Positions 47,943 to 58,900 of a stretch of 64,000 bases of DNA are shown here, piece by piece. Source of the stretch: an uncultured Chlorobiaceae bacterium (GTDB lineage Bacteria; Bacteroidota; Chlorobiia; Chlorobiales; Chlorobiaceae). The position numbers and the translations under genes were made by a program. A model generated the notes under the pieces. That model was not told the origin of the DNA. It saw nothing but the letters and a program-made list of their open reading frames with translations, and did no database searches. The stretch is taken from the NCBI GenBank assembly GCA_903822595.1, contig CAIJPS010000057.1, positions 1 through 64,000 of the forward strand. Reading direction: 5' to 3'. How positions within the stretch are numbered: the first letter of the stretch is position 1; each line of letters begins with the position of its first letter.

Positions 47943-47978
47943 ATACCCTCGGTTTGTGTCAGGGTATTGCCATTTTTT
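47943..47978 (+). terminator. Plus-strand hairpin with T tract at the MFS remnant
   Basis: ATACCCT (47943-47949) pairs with AGGGTAT (47961-47967) and TTTTTT follows at 47973-47978. It overlaps the stop of the minus-strand MFS remnant. On the plus strand the nearest gene is cimA, 550 bases away. Confidence 0.4.
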
Positions 47979-48111
47979 GAGTCTGCCCTTTGCTGTACAC
48001 AATCAGTGCCATAAAGAGGATTGTCGAGAGGGCAGCCATCGCTGTACCAAAATAAAAGGTGGCCGCAGGTGAAACTCGCTCCCAAAGCAGACCGCCAATC
48101 AAACTGGCGTG
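47959..48111 (-). pseudogene. C-terminal remnant of an MFS transporter
   Basis: About 50 codons read ASLIGGLLWERVSPAATFYF, GTAMAALSTILFMAL and a short tail. This matches the last two membrane helices and the intervening GGLLWE loop of major-facilitator permeases. Homology ends at about 48111, and the codons upstream (48112-48162) are unrelated. The remaining eleven or so helices are absent, so this is a broken gene. Confidence 0.65.
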
Positions 48112-48379
48112 CAAGGTGGCAAGCAAACTCGCTCTGTTTTCGTGGACAGGATAAGAAGTCATACCTTACCAAAAAAGGAGGTATGAAAAAATGGGAGAAA
48201 ATCAAACCGGCCGCAATGCATCATTTTTTCCACATCCAAGTGGTACAGTTTTTTGGGCTCACGTCCTTGGGGTCCACTTCATGATTCTGGTACAGGCTTA
48301 CTCGTTTCTCACAGCCAATTGCAAAAGCATTGATTGATGTACAACCCCCATTACGTCAAATGGCTGTTACAGCCAGTGC
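48112..48379. other. Intergenic scar between the MFS remnant and the large-protein operon
   Basis: The stretch begins where MFS homology stops and holds TGTTTTCGTGGACA (48135-48148) followed by an AGGAGG-ATG-like sequence at 48176-48184, a layout seen at insertion-sequence left ends. No transposase follows. It marks the downstream edge of the 15.6-kb large-protein operon. No gene is supported. Confidence 0.25.
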
Positions 48380-50197
48380 TTATTCATTGTTATTGTTTTT
48401 TGAATTCTTTATTTGATCAAATGCCAGGCCACTGCTTCCTTCGCCCCGACCGGTTTGTTTACTCATGCCTAACCATACAAAGACCTCTCCATTGATCCAG
48501 CGGGTGCGTTGAAAGGATTGTGTTACCCGTATACCCATACGGGGCACCTCTTCTTCATGGACATAAAATGCAGTGGGAACAGTTCCATCCAGTCCTTCAC
48601 GCAAAATGGAGGTCAACGGTTTTATTTTTGCTGGTGCTAAAGTGTCTCCTTCCAGTATTCGAATCATGGACGCCCGCTGTAATTGTATTTCCCTGTTATT
48701 ACCATCAAGATGCACAGGTACAAATGGTATCCAATGTTCCGGCACTTCTGTCATCGCCTGGTAATAAATTGGCGCAGCAAAAGGTTCATATTCAGGCATT
48801 TTATTACCATTCACCAGGTTTTGTTGAAATTGTCGCACTCGTAACCCGGCTTCGCCTCCTTTGTCGCCCATACCTGTAGCTAAATGAATGGTTTGTTCAA
48901 TACCCCACACCATATTGGCTACTTCATCGCGGATCATTACTATTTCTTCCAGCGGATCGCTTTCATGCACCTTGATGGCGGCAGGTGCGAGGAACAGGGT
49001 ATTATCCTGCATAGCCCCTTTCATTTTAAACATGCTCCATACATTGCCAACCTTGCCTTCCTCTTCGGTTGCTTTGATCCAGAGGGTTTCACCAAAATTA
49101 TTTTTAACCATCAAACCTTCTACGTTGGCTAATGAATCGATGGGCAACGTGTAGGGCACCATAAACCAGTCGTTGGCGAATACAAGGCCGAATTCTATCA
49201 GTAACAATTTTGAAATATCGGTAGTGGATGGTTTTACATCTCCAAAACTTGTTTTACCGTCTTCGAATTTCCACCAGCGAGTATCGGGCATGCCTTCAAA
49301 TTGCACATGGCTCGGAATAAAGGAATTAGTAAACTTATTTTTTACAGGCGCTCCGGGAGTTGGATGTTTTCTTTGTATGTCGAAGGCGTACCAATCCAAA
49401 TGACCATGATAGTATTCATTCGCAGTTAATAATTTATCTTCCCTGTCAGAAGAGGCGGTACAATCAAATTGGTATTCCAGCCTTTCAGGTAACCAGGCAT
49501 CATTATTTTCATCGTCGGGCTGGTAAAATTGGGTGGCATACCACTGCATGAAGCCGCTTCCCAAATTATTTAATGCCGTCATATCCGGATCCACATTAAT
49601 GACACTCTCTGAAGCGGATTGACCTGCCTCCAATGCTTCATAAAAAGCATATCCATCCATGCAGCGTCCACTGATGGCACTACAGGTTTTCCAAACCTCA
49701 GGGTGCGCATAAATATGATCTTCGCTTCGTGACAAGGCAGGTAAATCAAAAGGGTAGGCGTGAATAAACTCCATTTCATAAAGCAAGCCTTTGGATTTGA
49801 TAAGTTTCAACCAATACCGGCCCATCTGCAGTCGTATATCAATACTTATTTTTTTATTGATCCGGTTAAACGGAATTTTCTTTTGTTCCGCCTTTACCTC
49901 CATCGGGATATTTTTTTCATAAGTCTGCACCGGGTGTGTGGCAGCCTGGTAATGAGTAAGCTGTGAAGAGCTTATATGTATTTTAGCGAATACGGGGCTA
50001 CCCGCATCATCGCCCTGAAATTCACCCATCTGCCATTGTTTTGTCAGCATCCATAATGCATCCCTCACTTCGGCACGCATAGCCCGGTCGAAATTGTGTG
50101 TGCGGGGTCGTCCTTCCAATCGGTTCCACATGAGGGAGGTTGGAAATTTTGTCTGCAGGAGAGCCTCGCGGATATTTTCTACATGATAACTTGCCAT
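48380..50197 (-). CDS. Large-protein operon, 605-aa protein of unknown function
   Basis: A 605-residue soluble protein. Strong motif blocks: RAEVRDALWMLTKQWQMGEF at residues 41-60, continuing QGDDAGSP; TRWWKFEDGKTSFGDV near 315-330; LLLIEFGLVFANDWFMVPY after it; REIQLQRASM near 495; and a C-terminal RTRWINGEVFVWLG and TGRGEGSSGLAFD. I associate this pattern with uncharacterised proteins in other phyla, always beside other giant genes, but I cannot name a function or domain. No signal peptide or membrane helix. It is the last gene of the operon, 3 bases after the 1920-aa gene. Confidence 0.85.
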   Translation of the reverse strand: MASYHVENIREALLQTKFPTSLMWNRLEGRPRTHNFDRAMRAEVRDALWMLTKQWQMGEFQGDDAGSPVFAKIHISSSQLTHYQAATHPVQTYEKNIPMEVKAEQKKIPFNRINKKISIDIRLQMGRYWLKLIKSKGLLYEMEFIHAYPFDLPALSRSEDHIYAHPEVWKTCSAISGRCMDGYAFYEALEAGQSASESVINVDPDMTALNNLGSGFMQWYATQFYQPDDENNDAWLPERLEYQFDCTASSDREDKLLTANEYYHGHLDWYAFDIQRKHPTPGAPVKNKFTNSFIPSHVQFEGMPDTRWWKFEDGKTSFGDVKPSTTDISKLLLIEFGLVFANDWFMVPYTLPIDSLANVEGLMVKNNFGETLWIKATEEEGKVGNVWSMFKMKGAMQDNTLFLAPAAIKVHESDPLEEIVMIRDEVANMVWGIEQTIHLATGMGDKGGEAGLRVRQFQQNLVNGNKMPEYEPFAAPIYYQAMTEVPEHWIPFVPVHLDGNNREIQLQRASMIRILEGDTLAPAKIKPLTSILREGLDGTVPTAFYVHEEEVPRMGIRVTQSFQRTRWINGEVFVWLGMSKQTGRGEGSSGLAFDQIKNSKNNNNE

Positions 50198-50200
50198 CTC

Positions 50201-53200
50201 TTATGGTGCTTTTACGTAATTATAGATTTTATTATTCATGGAGAGGTTACTGGCTACCGTGATCCAATGGAGGCTGACAGCCATCATGGTACTGGGCAGG
50301 AACTGGCCATAATTGCTTCCTTCCAATTTATTGGGTTCCACTGCACGTTTCTTAGCCAACTGTAAGGTTTCATCCAATGCATCTTCAAGGTCTTTCCATT
50401 GCCAATGCCCAATATGCTGTGGTGGCGTTACCAATAACATCGTTTGCGGAGGTTCACTATTGGGTTGGTCGTAATGGAATGTTATACCCGTGGTTTCTGT
50501 TTCATTGGGGATTACTTCTGTCCAGTCGTCGATAATAATTCCGCATTGGGGATTCGCCTTATTGAAGGTTGTTGCAAAATGAGTAGAGTACAATAATTTA
50601 TCGCCGTTGATTTTAAAAGTATCAGAAGGATCCTTTTCATCACGAAACTTCAAAGCCAGCCAGCGGTCATTCGTGGCAAATGGAAATTGTAACGGAACTA
50701 TATCCAAAGAAGCTCCTGCATTAAAGGCCCGTGTTAAAAAAGATATATGCTCCCACTCATGCACTTTTGCTTTTACACGAGCAACACCACCAAGCCAGTC
50801 TTCTACCGGTAAGATGTGGTGATCTTTAGTTTTCGAGAATTGTAACAGCTCTTCGCTGATGCCGGCATTATAGGCTTTTTCAAATTCATTCCCGGTCTCT
50901 GTGTCAAGTGTAAACTGTGGTATCAATAAAGCTTCATCGCCCAGTATCAACTGGCCGGCTTTCAACAAGGCATTTATTTTATCTCTAATGTTTAACAGTG
51001 CACCCGCATCGGTTATCGCAGTGGTGCAATCTGCAATGGCTTTATTGCCTGCACCAAGGATATTGCTGAATGCAGTCATGATATCCTCTTTCAATTGTGC
51101 CAGCAAAACTTTTTCCGATGACAAGTCATTGCGCTCTTCCTTCTGATTAAATTTAATGGCGTCGAAAGTGGACAAGGTTGCCAGCGAAGTCTCTACATCC
51201 TGGATGAAATCAGTCACCTTCGTTTTGGCATTGCTGGCATGTGATTGTAGGGTAACCAGCAAATTGTCGAAAGCGGTTTTCTTTGGATCAATAACGTTGG
51301 TTTTATAGTCGGTAAAAACGGCAGGCAGTGGTGTGGTGATCCCAATGGAAATAATTTGTTCTGCCTGTTGCAATAGTTTGAACTGTTCACTGGCAATGCC
51401 GGCCGGGTTATAACCTGTCATGATCGCGGCAAAATCAGTTTGTTTTTGTACCCATCGGTCAATCACCGCCTGGCATTTATCCAAAACAGTGGTATAAACC
51501 ATTTGAACTGCCTGGTGCATAAAGCCGGTACCGGTTTGTTGGCACCTGAATAATGCTATGTCCTGGAATCGGGTGCATGCATTTTGAACCAGGCTATCAA
51601 TATTGGCCAGGTCGGCTACATAACTGTCAAGGGCATTTCCATAATCAGTTTTTAAAGCGGCAATGATAGCCGGGTTCCCAATAACGCCGAGGGTGGTTTC
51701 CAAAACCGCCAACTGGTTATTTTTTGTATCGGTTGTGTTGTCCTTTACATACGCCTTCAAATCCAGTTCCATTTGCCCCGCCAGACTGGCAAGGAAAGCT
51801 TCATCGTTGATTTGCGCCTGCACACTGCCCTTGAATGTATCGGTGAGAGAGCGGATGGAAACAGCGCCAGCCTCCAAGCCGCTGAGAATGTTTAGAGCCA
51901 GTTGCAAGGCATCTCTGCTGTCCTCTATACGCTGTTTCAATAACGCATCATTAAAAACACCCGATACGGTTTCACCGGCTGATGATAACGCCAGGTGCGA
52001 GGGCTGCAGATACCGGTTCCCGCGAAGAATTTTTCGCAGGCTTCCAACCAGCGACGATAATTCAAAGAAGGATATTTTACTCCGGTCCGCGGTATCAACG
52101 ATCTCCGTGTATTTAATAAAGACCTTTGTATCCGGGTGCATGGCCACATTGTAACGCACATAATTGACAATCCTGTCATCGACTTCACTCATGGCCTGCG
52201 CGGTATCCGTTTGCAAAACATAGAGAAGATCCATTGCATCCAGGCCAATTTCCTGCTGGGAAACGGTGATGGTTTTTTCGGGAATTACAGGCGTTGAATA
52301 GGCTACTTTACAAAGCGTGTTGGATGGTGATGGAAGATTGGCAACCAGCCATTCGCTGAGCGCAGGTTCTGCAGCGGTACGAGGATGAGCTCCAACCGGA
52401 GCGACGGCGATTGCATTCAGTTGTAATCCAACACGATGAGTAAGAGTGATACCGGTTCTTGGAGTGTCCATCACTTCCACATCAGGCGGGTAATTTCCTT
52501 TTGAGAACGCATCGGCATTTCCGGCTGCACGCGTCATGTTGCCTTTGACGGTTTGATAAACCTGTTCTGCGATCACCAGATCACTCACGGCATCATTGAT
52601 CTCTGCAATGGCCTTTAATCCATCACTGATCGCTTTTGCTTCAGCGGCGGTCGCAGCCGGTAAACCCTTGGATGCCGCCACTCCGAAAGGATAGCTCTTT
52701 ACTCCATTCTCCTGTACAAACTGTATGAATTTAAGACCGTCAATGACATTACGGGCTTCAATGGTTTCAATGCTGGCATCATCATCACTTGTATCAGCCA
52801 GTTTGTTTGCCACAAGTGGAAATACTTTGCGCAGCGGGTAAATAAATTTGTCTACTTCGCCCAGACCCAAACTATACTTATCATGCAGGCCGCGCTCAAA
52901 GTGATAACCGAGCAAAGCCGCAAGGGATTGCCCGTTACGAATCCCTTCCAGAAAACTATCAGCTATACGCACACGATCTGAACTTAAATCAAGAGCAAAG
53001 GGGTTTCCGCTTCCTGCCGATTTATTTGAATCGTATGCATTGCGTAAAATGGCTGCCGTTGCAGCCTGGTTAATGGATGGCGCATGAATAAAACCCAGAT
53101 TGGTTGAATCACTCACTAAAGAAGATCCATCACCAGGTTTGAATATGGCATCAAGTTCTGCATTTAAAAGAACGGGTTGCAACACCTTGTTTTCCGGCTT

Positions 53201-55963
53201 TACATCGAGTAACCAGCCATAAGCGCCAAGGTAAATTCCTTTCGATTTTTTGTTGCCTCCTGTTGGCGATGTTCTTCTTGATTCCTGTAATTTGAAATTT
53301 ACCAAAGCCGTGATCCAGGCGTCGAGGCGATAGTTGCAACAATCCAGATGTTCTGTAAACAACCGTTCCAATCGGGCGGTTGGCGTTTGCGCCAGAACCT
53401 TGAGGGCTTCAATCGTTTCATTTAAACGGATCGTTTCTTTTCGCAATGCCAATACTTCCGACCGGTAAATATGTTCGGCCAAAACCATAGTATTATTGCC
53501 GGTAATATCAGGGTATGCCGAGTATAAATGTTCGAACTTGCTTCTTCCCCCGGAGTTTTCTTCCACACTGATTAAATCCGGGTCAAAGTAAACCGACTTG
53601 TCTGCAATTTTCTTATTGGCGAGCAGCACCCTTGTTGCGGCATCCGATTGTGCCTGCATCAATGAATGCCTGAGCATGATGTACAGCAAGGCTGTAGGTG
53701 CATTGTTGCCGCCAAAGTTTTCAATCCTGACTGTATTCGCATCCGATACTGAAAGCCATTCAATGTAGTTCAGCCCGCTCACCGAATAATCCCTGACGGG
53801 TGTTATTTCAGAATCAGGAACGTCGTCCACCAACGGACCATGTAATGTATTGGGTGTGCCGAAAAAGAATTTCTTTAAAATAGGAAGATCCAGACCTGCC
53901 GTATTAATGCCAAGACTTGTTAAAATAGTTTGGCCGCGTTGTGCTATGGCGTCTGCAATTAAAGCACCAAATAATGGCCCGGCGGTAAGCGCAATCTGGT
54001 TGTACAATTGCGTTATTGTTTGTGCATACCGCTGGTGATATTCTGCAGAATGTGCATGCAAACCAATCACATCCAATAATGTCTGGTGCGGATCGCCGCC
54101 AGTTTGACCTACATGCGGAACCGTGCTGATAAAAGAGTTCCATTCAGCATCCAGCTTCATGAGCAAGGTATACAGCCTTGCAATAAACGGCGACCGGGCA
54201 ACACTCACCGCCGTGTTGTTTTGTGAAAAATTCAGCCGCGAATAAACAGAAACCGGCAGTATGCCATAGGGTTGTTTCCCGATACGAATGGCAGGTATGG
54301 CTCCTCTCCCGGAAACATAGGACGCAAAAAATTGTTTGGTATCATTGATGTCGCTATCGCTGAATAGCGGGTGCATCATTTCCTCCATAAAATACCCCAT
54401 GGTGGCGGGAAACAATGCCTTATTCATGGCATTGGCTTCCAACTGGTCCGTTCCGTTGGCATTAGGAACTAATTTCAGTATGGAAGGATCTATTCCGAGG
54501 GCATCAGCGAAACGTTCGCCATCCGATTTTAATTCAAGGTTTTCCGTTTCATCAAAATTCTCACGGTGTTTGAAAATGCGCTCATAACTGTCATCGGGAT
54601 CATCAATCCATGAATAGCCTGCTGGCAGATCTTCGGTATTATTGGTCGGCGTCCCCTGTTTGAGTAAGCCAAAACCATTCTTGCTGTAGAAATGATTGGT
54701 CAACAAGGCTTCCAGTTCTGTTTTACCCTGTGTTTCATTGGCGGTAAAACGAATGCCGATCACTTTCAAACTGTCGAATCCGTTACTGTACTCCTGCGCT
54801 GACAAATGAATGATTGTTGCCATACCGGCCTGCACGGCTTTGTCAAAATCGACCATCCATTGTAAATCCTCGTTGACGATCAAATTGCCTTGGTCATCTT
54901 TCTTCACCTGCTCGGCCTCCGGTAACGAGGGATCAGGGCCTACCGGTAAATGATCCGTAACGCCATGGGCAAATAACTCCGTGCGTTTGGTGGCGCCCCT
55001 GGTCAGGATGCAAACAAATTTATCCGGCAATGATGTTGCCACGGGCGCTTCAGACCAGGAGAAAGCTTTGGGTGTATAGTCCGGTAATTGAAGCCGGTGA
55101 ACAAAAACCTTCGATTTCATCATTCCTGCCGGCACGTTATCCGTAATGTTTTCCGGGATAAAATCCTTCTTGATTTCATCTGCCAGCGAGGGGCCGACAG
55201 CAGCAATCAAATTATTTTGTGCGGCCTGAATTTTAACAACATCCTTGTTCGCCAACCAATAATCAATCCAATAATCACTTGCTGAACGAAACTGCGGATC
55301 AGTAAGAACCATATCGGATGTAATAATTAAATATTGTTCCGAATCGTCTGCTTTAACCGGTGGGTTTACGGAGGGTTTGTATTCTGTGATTAAATGAGCA
55401 GAACGTCCGCTTCCATGACTGTTCACCAAACTTGTCCATGCACCACGCTCGGCGGATTCAACGCCGCCAGCCTTCCATAACTCAATCCAGAATTGTTGCG
55501 TATTGCTGAGTTCCGATTCCGACAATAAGGTTTCCTTATGCTGAATACTGCAATCATCGGGATAAACCCTGAGCCATAACTGGTGCTGGTTATGAACGAT
55601 CTTGAATCGAATTTCAAGACGCAAGGGGAATAATAATATCGGGTAGTTATCATTGAGCTCCCCGATGGCTGTCACCGGGTTTAATTGAGGCAGGAACGAC
55701 TGTACTTGTTTTCGATAGCCGTCTCTTACATTGTTATAATGTGATTTTGCCACATCAACCTGTCCCGACAGCTCATTTCGCTGCTCTGTAAATTGCGTCT
55801 CCGCCTGACCGACCGCAGCGGCATCAATTCCGCGAGCAGTTCTATCAAAACTGCGTTCAGCGGATTTTAATTTGGCATTTGCCTGTTGCAGCATAAATTT
55901 AGCCTGCAATGCGTTGCCGTAGTACTGCTGTGCTGCCTGTTGAATTTGCTTTAAATCACTCAT
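50201..55963 (-). CDS. Large-protein operon, 1920-aa protein of unknown function
   Basis: A 1920-residue protein, among the largest in the window. Residues 1-95 are a charged, Ala/Gln-rich coiled coil. Then a mixed alpha/beta part with YPILLFPLRLEIRF near 105-120, the motif IRIGKQPYGILPVSVYSRL near residue 556, long helical stretches (about 1350-1700) and a C-terminal block with DDWTEVIP, ETTGITFHYDQPN near 1820 and RAVEPNKLEG. It has no signal peptide and few Cys. The QPYGILPV and FHYDQPN signatures recur, as far as I recall, in giant hypothetical proteins of Actinobacteria and others. Function unknown; size, coiled coil and partners suggest a structural or scaffold role (inference). Confidence 0.88.
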   Translation of the reverse strand: MSDLKQIQQAAQQYYGNALQAKFMLQQANAKLKSAERSFDRTARGIDAAAVGQAETQFTEQRNELSGQVDVAKSHYNNVRDGYRKQVQSFLPQLNPVTAIGELNDNYPILLFPLRLEIRFKIVHNQHQLWLRVYPDDCSIQHKETLLSESELSNTQQFWIELWKAGGVESAERGAWTSLVNSHGSGRSAHLITEYKPSVNPPVKADDSEQYLIITSDMVLTDPQFRSASDYWIDYWLANKDVVKIQAAQNNLIAAVGPSLADEIKKDFIPENITDNVPAGMMKSKVFVHRLQLPDYTPKAFSWSEAPVATSLPDKFVCILTRGATKRTELFAHGVTDHLPVGPDPSLPEAEQVKKDDQGNLIVNEDLQWMVDFDKAVQAGMATIIHLSAQEYSNGFDSLKVIGIRFTANETQGKTELEALLTNHFYSKNGFGLLKQGTPTNNTEDLPAGYSWIDDPDDSYERIFKHRENFDETENLELKSDGERFADALGIDPSILKLVPNANGTDQLEANAMNKALFPATMGYFMEEMMHPLFSDSDINDTKQFFASYVSGRGAIPAIRIGKQPYGILPVSVYSRLNFSQNNTAVSVARSPFIARLYTLLMKLDAEWNSFISTVPHVGQTGGDPHQTLLDVIGLHAHSAEYHQRYAQTITQLYNQIALTAGPLFGALIADAIAQRGQTILTSLGINTAGLDLPILKKFFFGTPNTLHGPLVDDVPDSEITPVRDYSVSGLNYIEWLSVSDANTVRIENFGGNNAPTALLYIMLRHSLMQAQSDAATRVLLANKKIADKSVYFDPDLISVEENSGGRSKFEHLYSAYPDITGNNTMVLAEHIYRSEVLALRKETIRLNETIEALKVLAQTPTARLERLFTEHLDCCNYRLDAWITALVNFKLQESRRTSPTGGNKKSKGIYLGAYGWLLDVKPENKVLQPVLLNAELDAIFKPGDGSSLVSDSTNLGFIHAPSINQAATAAILRNAYDSNKSAGSGNPFALDLSSDRVRIADSFLEGIRNGQSLAALLGYHFERGLHDKYSLGLGEVDKFIYPLRKVFPLVANKLADTSDDDASIETIEARNVIDGLKFIQFVQENGVKSYPFGVAASKGLPAATAAEAKAISDGLKAIAEINDAVSDLVIAEQVYQTVKGNMTRAAGNADAFSKGNYPPDVEVMDTPRTGITLTHRVGLQLNAIAVAPVGAHPRTAAEPALSEWLVANLPSPSNTLCKVAYSTPVIPEKTITVSQQEIGLDAMDLLYVLQTDTAQAMSEVDDRIVNYVRYNVAMHPDTKVFIKYTEIVDTADRSKISFFELSSLVGSLRKILRGNRYLQPSHLALSSAGETVSGVFNDALLKQRIEDSRDALQLALNILSGLEAGAVSIRSLTDTFKGSVQAQINDEAFLASLAGQMELDLKAYVKDNTTDTKNNQLAVLETTLGVIGNPAIIAALKTDYGNALDSYVADLANIDSLVQNACTRFQDIALFRCQQTGTGFMHQAVQMVYTTVLDKCQAVIDRWVQKQTDFAAIMTGYNPAGIASEQFKLLQQAEQIISIGITTPLPAVFTDYKTNVIDPKKTAFDNLLVTLQSHASNAKTKVTDFIQDVETSLATLSTFDAIKFNQKEERNDLSSEKVLLAQLKEDIMTAFSNILGAGNKAIADCTTAITDAGALLNIRDKINALLKAGQLILGDEALLIPQFTLDTETGNEFEKAYNAGISEELLQFSKTKDHHILPVEDWLGGVARVKAKVHEWEHISFLTRAFNAGASLDIVPLQFPFATNDRWLALKFRDEKDPSDTFKINGDKLLYSTHFATTFNKANPQCGIIIDDWTEVIPNETETTGITFHYDQPNSEPPQTMLLVTPPQHIGHWQWKDLEDALDETLQLAKKRAVEPNKLEGSNYGQFLPSTMMAVSLHWITVASNLSMNNKIYNYVKAP

Positions 55964-55971
55964 TGATATAT

Positions 55972-58900
55972 CTATTTAGGTAACATCCTCGATGCATGTA
56001 CGCCGACCAGAACCGGCACCTGGTAAAGTATATAGGCCAATTCAGCCGCGTTGGTGGAGGGATTCCAGTTCGCCTGTACGTCATCCTGATTGTCTTTGTT
56101 TTCCTGGTCCAGACCCGAGTTATACTTCTGGAGAACGATCGTTTTATTCATGGTGATACAAGTACCATCCTCTGTCCCGATATCCGGCCAGCTCAAATTA
56201 TTCCAGTTAATTAACCGCTCCACCCCATTTTCGTTTCTGGCTTTTTCAATATCCAGTCCAAACCGCGGTTCACCCGGTCTTTCCTTGATCACAAAAAACC
56301 ATCCCGGATCATCCGCAGTTGATGCGGGATTCAATGTCCCTCTGGCTTCCTCATCGTCCAGATCAAATCCAAAGAAGTACACATCCGGTTCCACTTTCGC
56401 TTCAAACAACGGGGTCTTTATTTTACTCGTCGGCGGGTTGAGTCCTTCCGCAGGAGTAAGCTCTGCAAATCGTCTTTCTTCTTTTATATCAGGGGTATTG
56501 CTTTTATTCAATCCCCAATCGGCTTTGTTGGCATAAATAACAGCGGTCGGGTATTTTTTCAACAATTCACCGCGAATCACTAATACCAATTGTGTTTTCC
56601 CGGTAAGGGCCCGTTGATTATGTTGTCCCAGTTCATTTTTTAAGGGTGATGCAGGGTTACCGGGATCGGACAAACTGGTATCTATTCTTGACCATGTATG
56701 AATTTTTGGAATATCTCTCAACTGTTCTTTTATATTCGCAGGAACCGGTTGAGGCGGTAAAAAGCTTTTAACATCCCAAAACTGGCGGAAGCAGGATCCC
56801 CGCTGATCGGTTGGATATTCACGCCACAAAAGTTCTCTCGACATTTCGTGGTTAATACCCACCATGTACGACTCAATGAATTTCTGGTTATTCTCCAGTA
56901 ACGTAATGCTGTTCTCAGGGATCAGTTTGATATTCGGTAAAAACAACTCCGACGACATATCTGCGAGCGGCTTGTACATCGGCACATCAATTTCAGGATA
57001 GACCATGACCGGTGCAAAGAACTCCCTGAAATTGTCTTTGATGCGGGCCGGAATATTGATCCCCGCTAATGTTCGTTTGGGAATGGTAATATTTGGATGT
57101 ATTGATTTTACCAGGGAAATAACTACATCGCTGAAATTAATTTGCTTACGAACAGGCTCATCAAAATGAATATTCGTCAACGTGAAAACATCGGTCAATG
57201 CTGCCTTGAAGCGGGTGGCTTCCGCGCTATCCGGACCGCTTCCTGTCACGAATGGCTTTGGAGCATCAGGATGGGAAATGGTAAAGTCAGGACTGTTTGG
57301 CATTTGCTGAACAGCCGCCGGTGTAAAATTATCCGGCGACAATACCGCTGCATTTTTTATTTGTTGCTTCCACTTTTTGAGCAGGTAATACAACTTGAAG
57401 CCAAGGGCGGACAATCCAAAGCATAGGAAAGCAAGAAGGATTACCGTGATAAATACCAATCCAAGAAGAAACAATAAAATAGCCAAGCCGAGCAAAAGAT
57501 AAATGAGATTATTGCTCTTTGTTAAAGAATCCCGGATATCCTGCGGAATAGTATTCGGCTGAAACTGCCCGGCGATATCAGAATAATTAATGCCTCCTTT
57601 TAGATCTGTTTTAGGAGGAACAATAATGACTTCCCCCTTGTTTATTCGTTCCGCCAGGTTAAATGGGGTGGCAGTTGCCGTAAAATTCAGTTTCCGCATA
57701 AAGCGTCCGCGTGGACGCGTAATGCTCCGGAATGCACCGCTGGCAACGGCATTTGGAATTTTACTGGTTTCAAATTGCTTATGAACGGTGAGTGCCTGGT
57801 ACATGACGCGTTTTTGAACAGGCGCCGTAAATGAATACGCTTTGTTCGTTTGCAGGGGCAGCAAATGATTTGTGTACCAGCTCAATGAAACTTCCTTTGC
57901 AACCTGTGCCCAGCGAATTTTATTATTCGCATCAATCACAGCACCCACCTGTTCCCAGGCGGCTTGCATATACTCTTCCTGGCCCTTTTGAATGACTTTG
58001 GTGCCCAGGCCCGACGCAACTCTGAACCGGGGGTCCAGATTTAATTCATGAACCCAGTTTTTGTCATGCGGGAGGTAACCACCGGAGGTATCTTTTAAAA
58101 GGCGTTCCTGCAATGCATGCCAACGTCCGTACAAGGGTGATGTGATTACAGGATCCGGATCACCGCTGACGAAATCCATTTCTGAAACAATGCCTGCATC
58201 CTTGTTGGCATCTTCGATGGACTTAAATGCTTTTGCATAATCATCTGCCAGGTTCACGCGGTTCGCCATGGCTTCTGTAAAAGGCGCCGGGTAAGGATTT
58301 TCATCCCACTGATCGTATTTGATCACCTCTTCTTTATCCGGTTCAAGCATGGTATCGAAGGGCACGCGCAAGGCGCCGCCCAGTTTCAATACACCGCCTA
58401 AATCTTCATTGGTAATGCCGGGCAGGTTTGAACCGGGATGAATGACATCGATATCACGAACACCCACTTTTTTATCCGACGGTTGCGGCTTAAGCAAATT
58501 CACCAGGTATTCAAAATCGCCCGTATTCCCGGTTCTGAAATACCAGCGGTAATAGTAAGGGAATTCACTATTGACTTCTGCACTCCAGGCGGAAGCGGTC
58601 GCAGCAGTGTCAGGAGGTATATCGTACCCTAATCCCGCCAATCTCCCCGTTTCAAAACTTGGAATCAGGAACGCGTGGTACGCTTTGTTCTCCATCAGCT
58701 TACGGGGGCATATGATCCGGGAATATGCATTATCCGGATCCTTGGAAATAACGGTATTTATTTCGTTGTTCACGCTACCTGCATCGGCCGTATTTGGTAA
58801 CGCCCCGTTGGAAAGATCTTTATTGATATGAACGTGCGCCCATGCCCACAACTCCTCCGGCTTGGGAAAAACATCCGCCACCTTTATACCATCCTTGAAT

